A DNA stretch of 64,000 nucleotides from Pseudoalteromonas peptidolytica (GCF_012641745.1 NZ_WEHZ01000017.1:54529-118528); one strand, 5' to 3'. Counted from the first letter of the stretch, positions 45,269 to 55,341 are shown. The notes: generated by a model not told the origin, from the sequence alone. Numbers and translations are program-made.

Positions 45269-47551
45269 ATGAACATTTACCAACCTAGATATTCAGCTAT
45301 CGCGTTGGCTATTACACTGGCAACTCAAGTCAGCCCAGCGGCAGCAGAACAAGCAATACAATCACAAGGCAAGTTAGAGCGCATCGAGGTCACGGCACGA
45401 AAGACGGTAGAAAACCTTCAAACCGTTCCGGTGGCAGTGACTTCTATCGGTGAAACCGATCTACTCGAAAATGGCATTTCGGTACTCTCTGAAGTCCAGC
45501 AGTTTTCACCTAATACCACACTTCAAGCCAGCCGTGGCACTAACTCTACCCTCACAGCCTTTATTCGTGGTGTTGGGCAACAAGATCCATTATGGGGTTA
45601 TGAACCTGGTGTCGGTATTTACGTCGATGACATTTACTTAGCAAGGCCGCAAGGGGCTGTACTAGACCTCCTTGATGTACAACAGATTGAAGTACTACGT
45701 GGACCGCAAGGAACGCTATATGGCAAAAACACTATTGGTGGCGCTATAAAATATGTCACTAAGGAAATGTCTGGCGATGCGACTTTTAACGTGGAAGGGA
45801 CTGTTGGTAGTTATAATCAACGCGATCTTAAGATCACAGGTCAACTGCCGCTCGTGGAAGATACACTCTACCTAGGTTATGGCTTTGCGACTTTGAATCG
45901 AGATGGCTTTGGTGAGTTCAAGGTTTCAACGCTGCCCGGCCAAGACAAGGAAAACTACAATAAAGAAATTCAAGCTGCACGGTTAACCTTGGAATATCGT
46001 CCAAGCGACGACTTGTTCTTCCGTTTAGCATGGGATAAAACCGATGATGACTCCAACTCTAAAGGGGGTTACCGCTTGTTGCCGAGCTTACTGACTGACG
46101 CTCCCGTGCCTGACAGCATATTTGATTCTTACACCAGTATGCCCACGTGGAATAAAGTCGAGCTTGAGGGATATAGTTTGACCGCTCGCTGGGATCTTTC
46201 TGACGCCACCACAATAAAATACATCGGTGCTAGCCGAGATAGTTACTCCCCGACCAATATCGACTTTGATAATACGCCATTACGGATCTTTGATGTACCC
46301 GCCATTTATGATGATGAACAAACCACCCATGAGATACAGCTAAGCCATGCAGGTAACGGCTATAAATTTGTCTCAGGTCTATATTATTACGATGGTGAGT
46401 CATGCGGCCAATTCCAAGCAATTTTGGAGGTATTAGGACAAAGCTTGGACGCTCCCGGTCTTACGCGAGAAGTGAGTGGTTGTAATAATTCAAATAGTAA
46501 AGCTGCGTATATTCAAGGCAGCATTGATTTAGCAGAGCAGTGGTCGCTCACATTAGGCGCTCGTTACACTAAAGACAGCAAAGAAGCACAAGTAAGCAAT
46601 GGTTTGGTCTTTGATATTGTGTATCCCGAATCAAATTGGATCCCAGGTTATACACGCCCTGCAGGTGAACTGGTACCGTCAGTGCTTGATGATGAAGAAG
46701 ATTGGTCACGGTTTACGCCAAGAGTAGGAGTGGAATATCAATACAACCGCGATATTATGTTCTTTGCCAGCTATGCTCAAGGATTTAAATCCGGTACTTT
46801 CAACCCCAGAGCCAGCACCGCGGAGCCTGCTGCAGACCCTGAAATCGTAGATTCATTCGAAATCGGTATGAAAAGCGAATGGAACGACAATCTAAGAGCC
46901 AATATCACGCTATTCACATTAGATCACAAAGACCGCCAATATATTTCCGTATTGCCCGGTGCAACTTCTGCCGATCTCAACCAACGACTTGGCAACATCG
47001 GTAAGTCTACAGCAAATGGTATTGAAGCCGAGCTGAGCTATGTCGCCACAGAGGCGCTGAGTTTTGACGCCGCGATAGGATATATAGACAGCGATTTTGA
47101 AGAGGTACTCGATACTAACCCAGACACGGGTGCGACATTTGACAAATCAGACCGCTTTAGTATTTCTAACACCCCTGATTTAACTTTTAACCTTGGGGCG
47201 ACCTATAAACTCTACAGCGATATTGGCGATTGGGTATTCAATGCCAGCTACTACCATCGTGGTGATTATGTCTTATTTGAGGAAGATAGCCTACTGACGC
47301 AGGACAGCTATGGTTTAGTCAATCTGAGTATTAATTGGTATAGCACAGATGGCAATTGGCGTGTTGGTCTTCATGGGAAAAACCTGACCGATGAAGAATA
47401 TATGATAGGAGGCTATCAGTTCGTGACACCAGATCCGAGCGATCCGAGTAATGTGAGTAAATACATGCCAGGACTTGGTGGTGATAATACTTTGATAGGC
47501 TACTTTGGCGACCCAAGAACCGTTTCGCTTACCGTAGGTTATCGTTTTTAG
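45269..47551 (+). CDS. TonB-dependent receptor
   Basis: 760 residues. Signal peptide 1-26 (ending AAA), a TonB-box-like I-E-V-T-A just after it, plug domain (about 45-160) with V-Y-V-D-D-type segment G-I-Y-V-D-D-I-Y and V-L-R-G-P-Q-G-T-L-Y-G-K-N-T-I-G-G-A-I, then the 22-strand barrel. It ends in aromatic R-F, as outer membrane barrels do. AAAGGGA lies before ATG. Similar in type to receptors for small organic compounds (IroE/sphingan-type) rather than classic siderophore receptors. Being divergent from the 3HB operon suggests the substrate is a 3HB ester or oligomer; that is inference. Confidence 0.9.
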   Translation: MNIYQPRYSAIALAITLATQVSPAAAEQAIQSQGKLERIEVTARKTVENLQTVPVAVTSIGETDLLENGISVLSEVQQFSPNTTLQASRGTNSTLTAFIRGVGQQDPLWGYEPGVGIYVDDIYLARPQGAVLDLLDVQQIEVLRGPQGTLYGKNTIGGAIKYVTKEMSGDATFNVEGTVGSYNQRDLKITGQLPLVEDTLYLGYGFATLNRDGFGEFKVSTLPGQDKENYNKEIQAARLTLEYRPSDDLFFRLAWDKTDDDSNSKGGYRLLPSLLTDAPVPDSIFDSYTSMPTWNKVELEGYSLTARWDLSDATTIKYIGASRDSYSPTNIDFDNTPLRIFDVPAIYDDEQTTHEIQLSHAGNGYKFVSGLYYYDGESCGQFQAILEVLGQSLDAPGLTREVSGCNNSNSKAAYIQGSIDLAEQWSLTLGARYTKDSKEAQVSNGLVFDIVYPESNWIPGYTRPAGELVPSVLDDEEDWSRFTPRVGVEYQYNRDIMFFASYAQGFKSGTFNPRASTAEPAADPEIVDSFEIGMKSEWNDNLRANITLFTLDHKDRQYISVLPGATSADLNQRLGNIGKSTANGIEAELSYVATEALSFDAAIGYIDSDFEEVLDTNPDTGATFDKSDRFSISNTPDLTFNLGATYKLYSDIGDWVFNASYYHRGDYVLFEEDSLLTQDSYGLVNLSINWYSTDGNWRVGLHGKNLTDEEYMIGGYQFVTPDPSDPSNVSKYMPGLGGDNTLIGYFGDPRTVSLTVGYRF

Positions 47552-47648
47552 CACCGAAAGCGAGGCTGCAAGAGAGTCTCGCTATCTCAATCGCTTGATG
47601 TAGTTTTGGAAATACCCTATAACAACGGATACTAGGAGTTAGTTAAGG

Positions 47649-48314
47649 ATGTCTCAGGTGCAAGCAATCATCGCTGATGACCACCCATTATTTCGCAGCG
47701 CACTTAAACACGCTGCTGCACAAGCGATTGGTCATGACCCCATTAAAGAAGCCAGTACCTTAGACAGCTTATTCGAGATGTTGCTCGCGCATCCTGAGAC
47801 AGAGCTAGTATTTTTGGACTTGTCTATTCCTGGCGCGAAAGGTCTCGAAGGTCTTGCCCGGTTAAGAAATCAGTATCCAGACATACTAGTGATCATGGTT
47901 TCAGCCAACGAATCAGCATCCATTATTAGTCAATGTGTTGCCCTCGGGGCAAGCGCTTATATTCCCAAGTCTTCCTCACTAGAAGTGATTAGTGATGCTA
48001 TCAAGCTCGTTATTGAAGGAGAAACTTGGTTGCCTGAAATCGTGGATATCGCGCCAGAAAGTGACAGCGAACAAGCGCAATTTGCACGTAATTTAGAAAA
48101 GCTAACACCGCAGCAATATCGCGTGTTAACGATGATTTCCGACGGCCTTTTGAATAAGCAAATTGCATATGCAATGTCGATTCAAGAGACCACCATCAAA
48201 CAGCATGTTTCAGCAATTTTAAAAAAGCTCAATGTGTATAACCGCACCCAAGCTGGGATCCTCTTTAATCAGCTGGCTACGGATGTACACCTCGACGATG
48301 AAGCGAGTGCTTAA
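47649..48314 (+). CDS. crbR: LuxR-type response regulator, CrbR/ErdR-like
   Basis: 221 residues. Receiver domain with A-D10-D11-H, phospho-acceptor D57 in F-L-D-L-S and K107 in Y-I-P-K. LuxR/NarL helix-turn-helix at about 145-210 (L-T-P-Q-Q-Y-R-V-L ... N-K-Q-I-A-Y-A-M-S). It is convergent with and directly abuts the SSS-domain kinase gene. This pairing matches CrbS/CrbR of Vibrio and MxtR/ErdR of Pseudomonas, which control acetyl-CoA synthetase and acetate use. Naming rests on that pairing. Confidence 0.82.
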   Translation: MSQVQAIIADDHPLFRSALKHAAAQAIGHDPIKEASTLDSLFEMLLAHPETELVFLDLSIPGAKGLEGLARLRNQYPDILVIMVSANESASIISQCVALGASAYIPKSSSLEVISDAIKLVIEGETWLPEIVDIAPESDSEQAQFARNLEKLTPQQYRVLTMISDGLLNKQIAYAMSIQETTIKQHVSAILKKLNVYNRTQAGILFNQLATDVHLDDEASA

Positions 48315-51300
48315 CTAAATTAGTCGTTTAATCATGCGCTTTAGGGCTGGTATTTTAAGCGGTTTATAAAGTAATGGGATCCCGGCATCACTTACTTGCT
48401 CGCGAATAGCCTCGTCGTGGTTAGCTGTGTTGATAATGATTGGCATATTGTCCAGCGCAAGCCCCGTAATTACCTCAAGTCCGGTGACACCATGATCAAG
48501 CTGATAATCCGCAATCAACATATCAGCCCGACTCGTTGCTTGCAGTGCGCTAAGCGCTGCTTCATCTCGCGCTACGGCCACCTTACACCCCCAACTTAGC
48601 AATACTTGTGATAGTGCATCAAGTGCGTTGGCATCATTATCGAGTAGCCAAATAGACAGACCCGATAATTGCGCATCACCACTGGGTTTGTCAGCAATTA
48701 CTTCGCTCTTTTGATCCGTCGGCGTTCCAAAGCTTGGCAGTGTTAAGGTAAATTGCGTGCCTTTATTAAGTTGTGAGCCAAGGGTGATGGGTATTTCCAA
48801 CACTTCACATATCCGTTTACTGATCGCAAGTCCAAGTCCTAATCCCTGCGCTAGCTCTTTACTATGCAGCTGTTTGAATTCTTGAAATATGGCGTCCTGA
48901 TCTTGCTTTGCAATGCCTACGCCTGTGTCTTCAACAATGATTGAAACACTCTCTCCCTGAGATTCAGCGATAAGCCTTATCGTACCAGACTCAGTGTAAC
49001 GAATCGCGTTACTCAGTAAGTTTCCCAACACCCTTTTTAGGAGTGCTTTATCAGTGTAGAGCATGGCATCACAAACCCGCACAGTAAACGCTAACCCTTT
49101 GTCTTTCGCTATCGCCCCATATTCATTTTCTAATGGCTCCAACAGTGACGATAATACAAAGCGCGAACGATTAACCTTAAACGCACCGGCTTCTAACTTT
49201 GTGAGTTCAAGAATGCTCGACAACAGCTCTTCAGCACTTGCCAATGAACTTTTGATGCTTTGCGAAAGCTCAGCTAGTTCAGTCCCGTGGGCTTTTTCAC
49301 TCATCAATGAACAAAACAGGCTCGCTGCGTTAAATGGCTGTAACAGATCATGGCTTGCTGCTGCGAAAAAACGGGTCTTACTCTCCGTTGCCTGCTCAGC
49401 TTGGCGTTTCGCAGTAGATAAAGCATGGTTGGCGTCTATCAACTCTTTGGTTCTTGCTGCGACCGTTTCTTCTAGGTTTGTATTAACTTGTTCTAGTAGG
49501 GACTGCTGTTTCACAAACTCCGTGATGTCAGTGTAGGTTGTTACAAACCCGCCACCCGGAAGCGGGTTACCTTGTATTTCAAACACGCGACCATCGTGGT
49601 GCTCGCGGCGGTAACGATACGCATTGCCTCGTCGTAAATGTGATAGACGCTTCTGTACTTGCTGCTCGACATCAGCATCACCAAATAGTCCGCGCTGTGC
49701 ATTGTAACGAATAAGCTCAGCCACAGGGCGACCAATAAACAGTGCATTGTCTGGATAGTTAAACATTTCTGCATAGCGCAGGTTCCAAGCGACCAGTTGC
49801 AGTTGGCTATCTACTACACTAATCCCCTGACTGACATTTTCTATGGTCGACTGTAGCAAGTCACGATTAAAACGTAATACCTGTGACGCTTCATCGACAA
49901 ACTCTGCAACTTGCTCTAAAGGCTGACGCTTTTCATCTTTGGCGACATCTAAAATCAGTTTCGCAGATGCCCCACCAACGAGGGTCGACATCTCCCGCTC
50001 AATGATACTTTCAACTTGCAAAGGTGCTGGCAGTTTCCAGTTTCCGGGCTCTTTAGGGAAATGAAGCTCTACAAGCTGCTGTGCTCGCGCCTGCTCGCTA
50101 AAGCGCTGCAGTAATGCTGCCAAGTCGTGGTAACTCAACACCGTGTTTGCAGACTGTGCAGATTTGGATGGCATAACAAATTTATTGCTTTGTAAGCGCT
50201 CAGCAAGACGTGCTGATGAAATAAATGGCACCAGAAAATAAACCAACAAATTTGCACTTAACGAGATCAGCACAGACTGACTTGTACTGTCTAACCCCAG
50301 ACTCAAAAAGTCTAACGGTGCTAACCATGTGATACCCATAGGCCCCGCGCTCAACCAGTGACTTTCGAAGTTAAGGCCACTGATCAAGCTCGGTAACAAC
50401 AGGGTGTAAAACCAAATAGCAAAACCTGTCACAATACCTAATTGCGCGCCTAAGCACGAAGCTCCTCGCCACCACAAACCAATCACCATCGCGGGCGAAA
50501 ACTGTGCTACCAAAGCAAATGACATGAGTCCCATATTGGCTAATGTGTTACCCTCAGCAAGCACACGATGACTGGCGTAACTCAACAATAAAATGCCAAC
50601 AATGACCACCCGTCTAGCATTGAGCAGATTAAACTTAGATAAACCACGATGGTGTGAATTTAAGTGCGAGCGGCGCAACAAAAATTGATTGATAAAATCA
50701 TTGGTGATCATAATAGATAGCACGATGGCTGAAACTATTACCATGCTCGTCGCCGCAGAGAACCCTCCCAGAAAGGCAGTTAAAGCAACCAAAGGTGCAT
50801 CAGATCCCAGCGGTAAGGCGAGCACAAACGTATCGTAACCAATATATTGACCATTAAAATACACCAATCCGGCGTAAGCGATTGGCAAAATAAATAAATT
50901 AATCAGCAGCAAATAAACGGGAAATAGCCAGCGTGCGGTTTTAAATTGGTTTTGTTCGTCATATTCAATAAAAGAGGTATGGAATTGTCGCGGCAAACAA
51001 AGCGTTGCCAATGCACCCAAGAGAACATGAACTAAATAAACATAGGTTGGGCTGGCGGTTGCCTCTATTTGCTTGGTAATTCCCTGCTGCTCTACCTGGT
51101 TGAATAAGTGAGCAGGCGATTCAAAGAGTACAAAACAGACATAGACACCAACGGCAATAAACGCCAGCAACTTAATTAATGACTCAAAGGCGATTGCAGT
51201 CATCAACCCAGGGTTATGCTCACTGGGTCTCAGCCTACGAGTGCCAAACAAAATGGCAAATAGAGCTAACAGTAACGTGATGTAAAAAGTACCATCTTGC

Positions 51301-51773
51301 CAAAATGCGGCACTCACCAGCTGGGTTTCGCTTGTTAACATACCGATACTGGCGCTGGTGGCATTAAGCTGAAGGGCAATATAGGGCACGACCGCAATAA
51401 CAGAGATCAGAGAAACGAGCCCAGACAAACTAGAAGAATTCCCGTAACGCGTGGCAATAAAGTCCGCCATGGAAGTGAGCTGCTGCTGGCGGCATATTTC
51501 AGCAATTCGTGTGTAGACTTGCCAACCAAATATAAACAGTAAAATCGTGCCAACATAAGTTGGCGCTAGCCACCAACCATTGTTTGCAGCTTGCGCGGTA
51601 GTACCAAAAAACGCCCAAGAGGTGCAATATACCCCAAGTGACAAGGCATAGGTAACTTGCTTGGCATGATAAGAGCGAAATTTAGTACTTGCCCTATCCG
51701 CGCCCCATGCAATGGTAAATAAAAGCGCTAAATACAGCAGCGCAATAAGACTGATAAGTCCAATAGAAAACAT
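48315..51773 (-). CDS. crbS: SSS-domain hybrid histidine kinase, CrbS/MxtR-like
   Basis: 1152 residues. An N-terminal sodium:solute symporter-like domain with about 13 helices (1-530), a linker, a PAS domain (about 625-745), a coiled coil, and HisKA with A-S-H-D-L-L-Q-P-F (about 795). HATPase_c follows with N-A-I-R-Y and D-T-G-V-G-I, then a C-terminal receiver (about 1035-1150) with L-D-N-D and A-D-Y-Q-L-D. This order is that of CrbS/MxtR/CbrA-type kinases that sense acetate or other carbon signals through the transporter-like part. ATG 51773; no strong ribosome site. Convergent with its likely partner regulator, with no intervening base. Confidence 0.88.
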   Translation of the reverse strand: MFSIGLISLIALLYLALLFTIAWGADRASTKFRSYHAKQVTYALSLGVYCTSWAFFGTTAQAANNGWWLAPTYVGTILLFIFGWQVYTRIAEICRQQQLTSMADFIATRYGNSSSLSGLVSLISVIAVVPYIALQLNATSASIGMLTSETQLVSAAFWQDGTFYITLLLALFAILFGTRRLRPSEHNPGLMTAIAFESLIKLLAFIAVGVYVCFVLFESPAHLFNQVEQQGITKQIEATASPTYVYLVHVLLGALATLCLPRQFHTSFIEYDEQNQFKTARWLFPVYLLLINLFILPIAYAGLVYFNGQYIGYDTFVLALPLGSDAPLVALTAFLGGFSAATSMVIVSAIVLSIMITNDFINQFLLRRSHLNSHHRGLSKFNLLNARRVVIVGILLLSYASHRVLAEGNTLANMGLMSFALVAQFSPAMVIGLWWRGASCLGAQLGIVTGFAIWFYTLLLPSLISGLNFESHWLSAGPMGITWLAPLDFLSLGLDSTSQSVLISLSANLLVYFLVPFISSARLAERLQSNKFVMPSKSAQSANTVLSYHDLAALLQRFSEQARAQQLVELHFPKEPGNWKLPAPLQVESIIEREMSTLVGGASAKLILDVAKDEKRQPLEQVAEFVDEASQVLRFNRDLLQSTIENVSQGISVVDSQLQLVAWNLRYAEMFNYPDNALFIGRPVAELIRYNAQRGLFGDADVEQQVQKRLSHLRRGNAYRYRREHHDGRVFEIQGNPLPGGGFVTTYTDITEFVKQQSLLEQVNTNLEETVAARTKELIDANHALSTAKRQAEQATESKTRFFAAASHDLLQPFNAASLFCSLMSEKAHGTELAELSQSIKSSLASAEELLSSILELTKLEAGAFKVNRSRFVLSSLLEPLENEYGAIAKDKGLAFTVRVCDAMLYTDKALLKRVLGNLLSNAIRYTESGTIRLIAESQGESVSIIVEDTGVGIAKQDQDAIFQEFKQLHSKELAQGLGLGLAISKRICEVLEIPITLGSQLNKGTQFTLTLPSFGTPTDQKSEVIADKPSGDAQLSGLSIWLLDNDANALDALSQVLLSWGCKVAVARDEAALSALQATSRADMLIADYQLDHGVTGLEVITGLALDNMPIIINTANHDEAIREQVSDAGIPLLYKPLKIPALKRMIKRLI

Positions 51774-51881
51774 AACTGTGATGATTTTTTATTATTTTTT
51801 CTAGCATAACGACTGTATCGTAAAAAGACAGCACACTTTAGTGCTACCGACCATCAAGGCGATAAAAAACGTCCCAGAAAC

Positions 51882-51910
51882 GCAAAAGCCCCAGCTAATG
51901 CCGGGGCTTT
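51882..51910 (-). terminator. duplicated rpsQ-type terminator (outer copy)
   Basis: AAGCCCC-GGCATTAGCT-GGGGCTTTT on the minus strand, the same design and flanks as the terminator at 52211-52239, 329 bp away. It lies downstream of the degenerate rpsQ copy. Confidence 0.8.
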
Positions 51911-51941
51911 ATCAAAAGTCTAATTTAGTTAAAAACTAAAA

Positions 51942-52190
51942 TTAAGCTTTCTTAGGACGTTCAATAACGTCAACTAGCATCCAAGATTTTTTCTTAGAGA
52001 TTGGCGCACATTCGCGAATAGTCACGACGTCACCTGTGAGTAGCCGTGTTGTTTTCATCGTGTGCGTGCAACTTAGTTGTACGCTTGATGCTTTCTTTTT
52101 ATAACGAGTACCGTAGATCGGGTGCTTAATACCAATTTGACTTAATACTTGCTCAATTTGAATGAGTAAATCTGACGTTCGATAGCCATT
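51942..52190 (-). pseudogene. degenerate partial second copy of rpsQ
   Basis: The 3' part is a direct repeat of rpsQ: about 130 bp from the terminator through codons for the last 30 residues (from G-D-V-V-T-I-R-E to the end) are identical to the true gene, 329 bp away. Further in, a 1-base and a 14-base insertion (15 in total) shift the frame across about 15 codons and then restore it, and K-H-P-I-Y-G is kept. Upstream of that the sequence passes into a piece of the window's repeat element and loses all S17 similarity. An apparent 100-codon frame begins with TTG inside the other terminator, so it is not a real start. Non-functional remnant of a tandem duplication. Confidence 0.85.
52129..52178. 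repeat. fragment of the intergenic repeat inside the rpsQ remnant
   Basis: ATACCAATTTGACTTAATAC followed by TTGCTCAATTTGAA and GTAAATCTGACG matches the inverted right end of the repeat copies at 9182-9320 and 63532-63740 with few differences. It is placed between rpsQ bases GGGTGCTTA and a CTGACG shared by both sequences, pointing to a short-homology junction. Confidence 0.75.
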
Positions 52191-52210
52191 TATAAAAATT
52201 ATCCAGGAAC

Positions 52211-52239
52211 GCAAAAGCCCCAGCATGTGCTGGGGCTTT
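52211..52239 (-). terminator. S10 operon terminator after rpsQ
   Basis: AAAGCCCCAGCA / TGCTGGGGCTTTT stem-loop on the minus strand, 32 bp after the rpsQ stop. It shows that the S10 transcript ends here rather than reading into rplN. Confidence 0.88.
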
Positions 52240-52270
52240 ATCAAAAGTCTAATTTAGTTAAAAACTAAAA

Positions 52271-52528
52271 TTAAGCTTTCTTAGGACGTTCAATAACGTC
52301 AACTAGCATCCAAGATTTTTTCTTAGAGATTGGCGCACATTCGCGAATAGTCACGACGTCACCTGCTAGTGCCGTGTTGTTTTCATCGTGTGCGTGCAAC
52401 TTAGTTGTACGCTTGATGAACTTACCGTAGATCGGGTGCTTAACCTGACGCTCGATAGCAACAACAATTGATTTGTCCATTTTATCGCTTACTACACGAC
52501 CTTGAAGAGTACGGATCTTATCGCTCAT
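52271..52528 (-). CDS. rpsQ: 30S ribosomal protein S17
   Basis: 85 residues, full length (E. coli 84), one of the primary 16S rRNA binders. [16 protein letters not shown] and K-H-P-I-Y-G-K match the OB-fold S17 family. Its start overlaps the rpmC stop by one base. It is the last gene of the operon here; rplN, which normally follows, is absent. Confidence 0.97.
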   Translation of the reverse strand: MSDKIRTLQGRVVSDKMDKSIVVAIERQVKHPIYGKFIKRTTKLHAHDENNTALAGDVVTIRECAPISKKKSWMLVDVIERPKKA

Positions 52529-52719
52529 TATGCACCTGCCTTCTGGTTAATAACCGTTTTAACACGCGCAATGTTGCGACGTACTTTTCTCAGTTCGTGA
52601 GTTTGAGCTAGCTGACCAGTGCTCGCTTGCATGCGCAGGTTAAACTGCTCACGAAGTAGCTCAAGAAGTTCAGCATTTAGCTCTTCTACGCTTTTGTCTT
52701 TTAATTCGCTAGCTTTCAT
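52528..52719 (-). CDS. rpmC: 50S ribosomal protein L29
   Basis: 63 residues, all-helical L29 at the peptide exit site. [13 protein letters not shown] and [13 protein letters not shown] are diagnostic; same length as E. coli L29. Overlaps its neighbours by one base on each side. Confidence 0.97.
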   Translation of the reverse strand: MKASELKDKSVEELNAELLELLREQFNLRMQASTGQLAQTHELRKVRRNIARVKTVINQKAGA

Positions 52720-53132
52720 TACATTACCGTCCGAGTTACGAAAGTTGTCTTGAATGGTAGTTTACGAGAAGCAAGGTTAAATGCTTCACGAGCAAGCTCT
52801 TCAGAAACACCTTCCATTTCGTAAAGCACTTTACCAGGCTGAATTTCAGCAACCCAGTATTCAACAGAACCTTTACCTTTACCCATACGAACTTCAAGCG
52901 GCTTTTCTGTAATTGGCTTATCTGGGAATACACGGATCCAGATTTTACCTTGACGCTTGACGTGACGTGTCATAGCACGACGAGCTGCTTCGATTTGACG
53001 AGCAGTCATACGGCCACGGCCAGTCGCTTTCAAGCCGAAAGAACCGAAGCTAACTTTGTTACCGCTGGTAGCCAGACCACGGTTGCGGCCTTTGTGTACC
53101 TTACGGAATTTTGTACGTTTTGGCTGTAACAT
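52719..53132 (-). CDS. rplP: 50S ribosomal protein L16
   Basis: 137 residues, as expected for L16 (136), which binds 23S rRNA near the A site. [19 protein letters not shown] is the family start; the conserved Arg in [15 protein letters not shown] (hydroxylation region near R81 later in V-R-M-G-K-G-K-G) is kept. Confidence 0.97.
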   Translation of the reverse strand: MLQPKRTKFRKVHKGRNRGLATSGNKVSFGSFGLKATGRGRMTARQIEAARRAMTRHVKRQGKIWIRVFPDKPITEKPLEVRMGKGKGSVEYWVAEIQPGKVLYEMEGVSEELAREAFNLASRKLPFKTTFVTRTVM

Positions 53133-53145
53133 TAGTCGCTACCTC

Positions 53146-53847
53146 TTACTTAGCACTTTTTTTAGCTTTCTTCGGCGCACGTTTAGCTGGCTTCTCTTGC
53201 TCTTGAACTAGTGGAAGACCACCAATTACTTCGCCTTTGAAGATCCAAACCTTAACACCGATGATACCGTAAGTGGTCAAAGCTTCTGAAGTTGCGTAGT
53301 CGATATCAGCACGTAGAGTGTGTAGAGGCACACGACCTTCACGGTACCACTCAGAACGTGCGATTTCAGCACCGCCTAGACGGCCGCTTACTTCAACTTT
53401 GATACCCTTCGCACCTAGACGCATTGCGTTTTGTACTGCGCGCTTCATAGCACGACGGAACATAACACGACGCTCTAACTGAGAAGAAATACCGTCAGCA
53501 ACTAATTGTGCATCTAGCTCTGGCTTACGTACTTCTGCGATGTTGATTTGCGCAGGTACACCAGCAAGCTTAGTTACAGCTTGGCGAAGCTTTTCAACAT
53601 CTTCACCTTTTTTACCGATAACAACACCAGGACGAGCTGTGTGAATTGTTACACGGATTGATTTAGCTGGACGCTCGATAACGATCTTAGCTACAGAAGC
53701 ACTTTTCAATTCCTTAGTAAGGTATTGACGTACTTTGTGATCGCCAAAAAGCTGTTCAGAGAAATCTTTTGTATTCGCGTACCAAGTAGATACCCAAGGC
53801 TTTGAGATACCTAGGCGAATACCAGTAGGATGAACTTTTTGTCCCAT
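53146..53847 (-). CDS. rpsC: 30S ribosomal protein S3
   Basis: 233 residues (E. coli 233). N-terminal [12 protein letters not shown] and the KH domain G-x-x-G loop V-I-G-K-K-G-E (about 75-81) are present, with the helicase-linked [11 protein letters not shown] segment near 131 and a Lys-rich tail. mRNA entry channel protein. Confidence 0.97.
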   Translation of the reverse strand: MGQKVHPTGIRLGISKPWVSTWYANTKDFSEQLFGDHKVRQYLTKELKSASVAKIVIERPAKSIRVTIHTARPGVVIGKKGEDVEKLRQAVTKLAGVPAQINIAEVRKPELDAQLVADGISSQLERRVMFRRAMKRAVQNAMRLGAKGIKVEVSGRLGGAEIARSEWYREGRVPLHTLRADIDYATSEALTTYGIIGVKVWIFKGEVIGGLPLVQEQEKPAKRAPKKAKKSAK

Positions 53848-53859
53848 TACTTATATCTC

Positions 53860-54192
53860 CTAGCTATCCGATACCACAACAGTGATGTGGCTTGTACGCT
53901 TAAGGATGCGGTCTGCGCGTCCTTTAGCACGTGGCATAATACGTTTCATTGTAGGACCTTCGTCTACAAATACTTTAGCCACTTTAAGCTCATCAATGTC
54001 AGCACCTTCGTTGTGCTCCGCGTTCGCGATAGCAGACTCAAGTACTTTCTTAACTAATACAGCCGCTTTCTTCGGGCTGTACGCCAGGATTTCTAGCGCG
54101 CGATCAACCGGAAGTCCACGGATCTGATCTGCCACTAGACGTGCTTTCTGCGCCGAACCAGAGGCGAATTTGTGTTTAGCTAATGCTTCCAT
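53860..54192 (-). CDS. rplV: 50S ribosomal protein L22
   Basis: 110 residues when started at the second of two adjacent ATGs (54192). That start gives GGAGGG a five-base spacing and matches the E. coli length; the first ATG (54195) is too close. [16 protein letters not shown] and the tunnel hairpin [12 protein letters not shown] are seen. Confidence 0.96.
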   Translation of the reverse strand: MEALAKHKFASGSAQKARLVADQIRGLPVDRALEILAYSPKKAAVLVKKVLESAIANAEHNEGADIDELKVAKVFVDEGPTMKRIMPRAKGRADRILKRTSHITVVVSDS

Positions 54193-54204
54193 CATACCCT
54201 CCGA

Positions 54205-54492
<288 letters not shown>

Positions 54493-54499
54493 TCAACTA

Positions 54500-55324
54500 T
54501 TATTTAGTACGACGACGTACGATGAACTTATCAGTACGCTTGTTCTTACGAGTCTTGTAACCCTTAGTAGGTACGCCCCATGGAGATACAGGGTGACGAC
54601 CACCAGAAGTACGACCTTCACCACCACCGTGTGGGTGGTCAATCGGGTTCATGGCAACACCACGAACTGTAGGACGGATACCACGCCAACGATTTGCACC
54701 AGCTTTACCTAGTGAACGTAGCATGTGCTCTGCGTTACCTACTTCGCCAAGAGTCGCACGACAATCAGACTCAACCTTACGAACTTCACCAGAGCGAAGA
54801 CGTAGTGTTACGTATTGACCTTCACGAGCAAGGATCTGTACGTAAGCACCAGCAGAACGTGCAATTTGTGCACCTTTGCCAGGTTTAAGTTCAACGTTGT
54901 GTACTGTAGAACCTACAGGGATATTACGCATAGGTAGTGTGTTACCAACCTTGATTGGTGCATCAACACCAGATTGGATTGCATCACCTGCTTTAAGACC
55001 CTTAGGTGCAATAATGTAACGACGCTCACCGTCTGCATATAATACAAGAGCGATGTTTGCGCTACGGTTTGGATCGTACTCTAGACGCTCAACTTTAGCA
55101 GGAATGCCATCTTTTGTGCGTGTAAAGTCGATTACACGGTAGTGTTGCTTATGACCACCACCGATGTGACGAACCGTGATACGACCGTTGTTGTTACGAC
55201 CGCCTGATTTAGAGTTTTTCTCTAGTAGCGGAGCGTAAGGCTTACCCTTGTGTAGATCAGGGTTAACCACTTTAACGACGTGACGACGACCCGCAGAAGT
55301 TGGTTTACACTTTTGAAGTGCCAT
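54500..55324 (-). CDS. rplB: 50S ribosomal protein L2
   Basis: 274 residues (E. coli 273); supports the peptidyl-transferase centre. The C-terminal [16 protein letters not shown] with the conserved histidine (H229 in E. coli numbering) is intact. Confidence 0.97.
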   Translation of the reverse strand: MALQKCKPTSAGRRHVVKVVNPDLHKGKPYAPLLEKNSKSGGRNNNGRITVRHIGGGHKQHYRVIDFTRTKDGIPAKVERLEYDPNRSANIALVLYADGERRYIIAPKGLKAGDAIQSGVDAPIKVGNTLPMRNIPVGSTVHNVELKPGKGAQIARSAGAYVQILAREGQYVTLRLRSGEVRKVESDCRATLGEVGNAEHMLRSLGKAGANRWRGIRPTVRGVAMNPIDHPHGGGEGRTSGGRHPVSPWGVPTKGYKTRKNKRTDKFIVRRRTK

Positions 55325-55341
55325 AATTCTAACTCCCCTTA

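Noticed and set aside
45064..45288. 74-codon frame before the TonB receptor
   Set aside because: It covers the operator-like dyad and overlaps the receptor's start; no motif, and composition is that of a promoter region.
51942..52244. 100-codon frame resembling a second S17 protein
   Set aside because: Only the C-terminal third is S17; the N-terminal part is terminator and repeat DNA read from a TTG, so I call it a pseudogene, not a paralogue.
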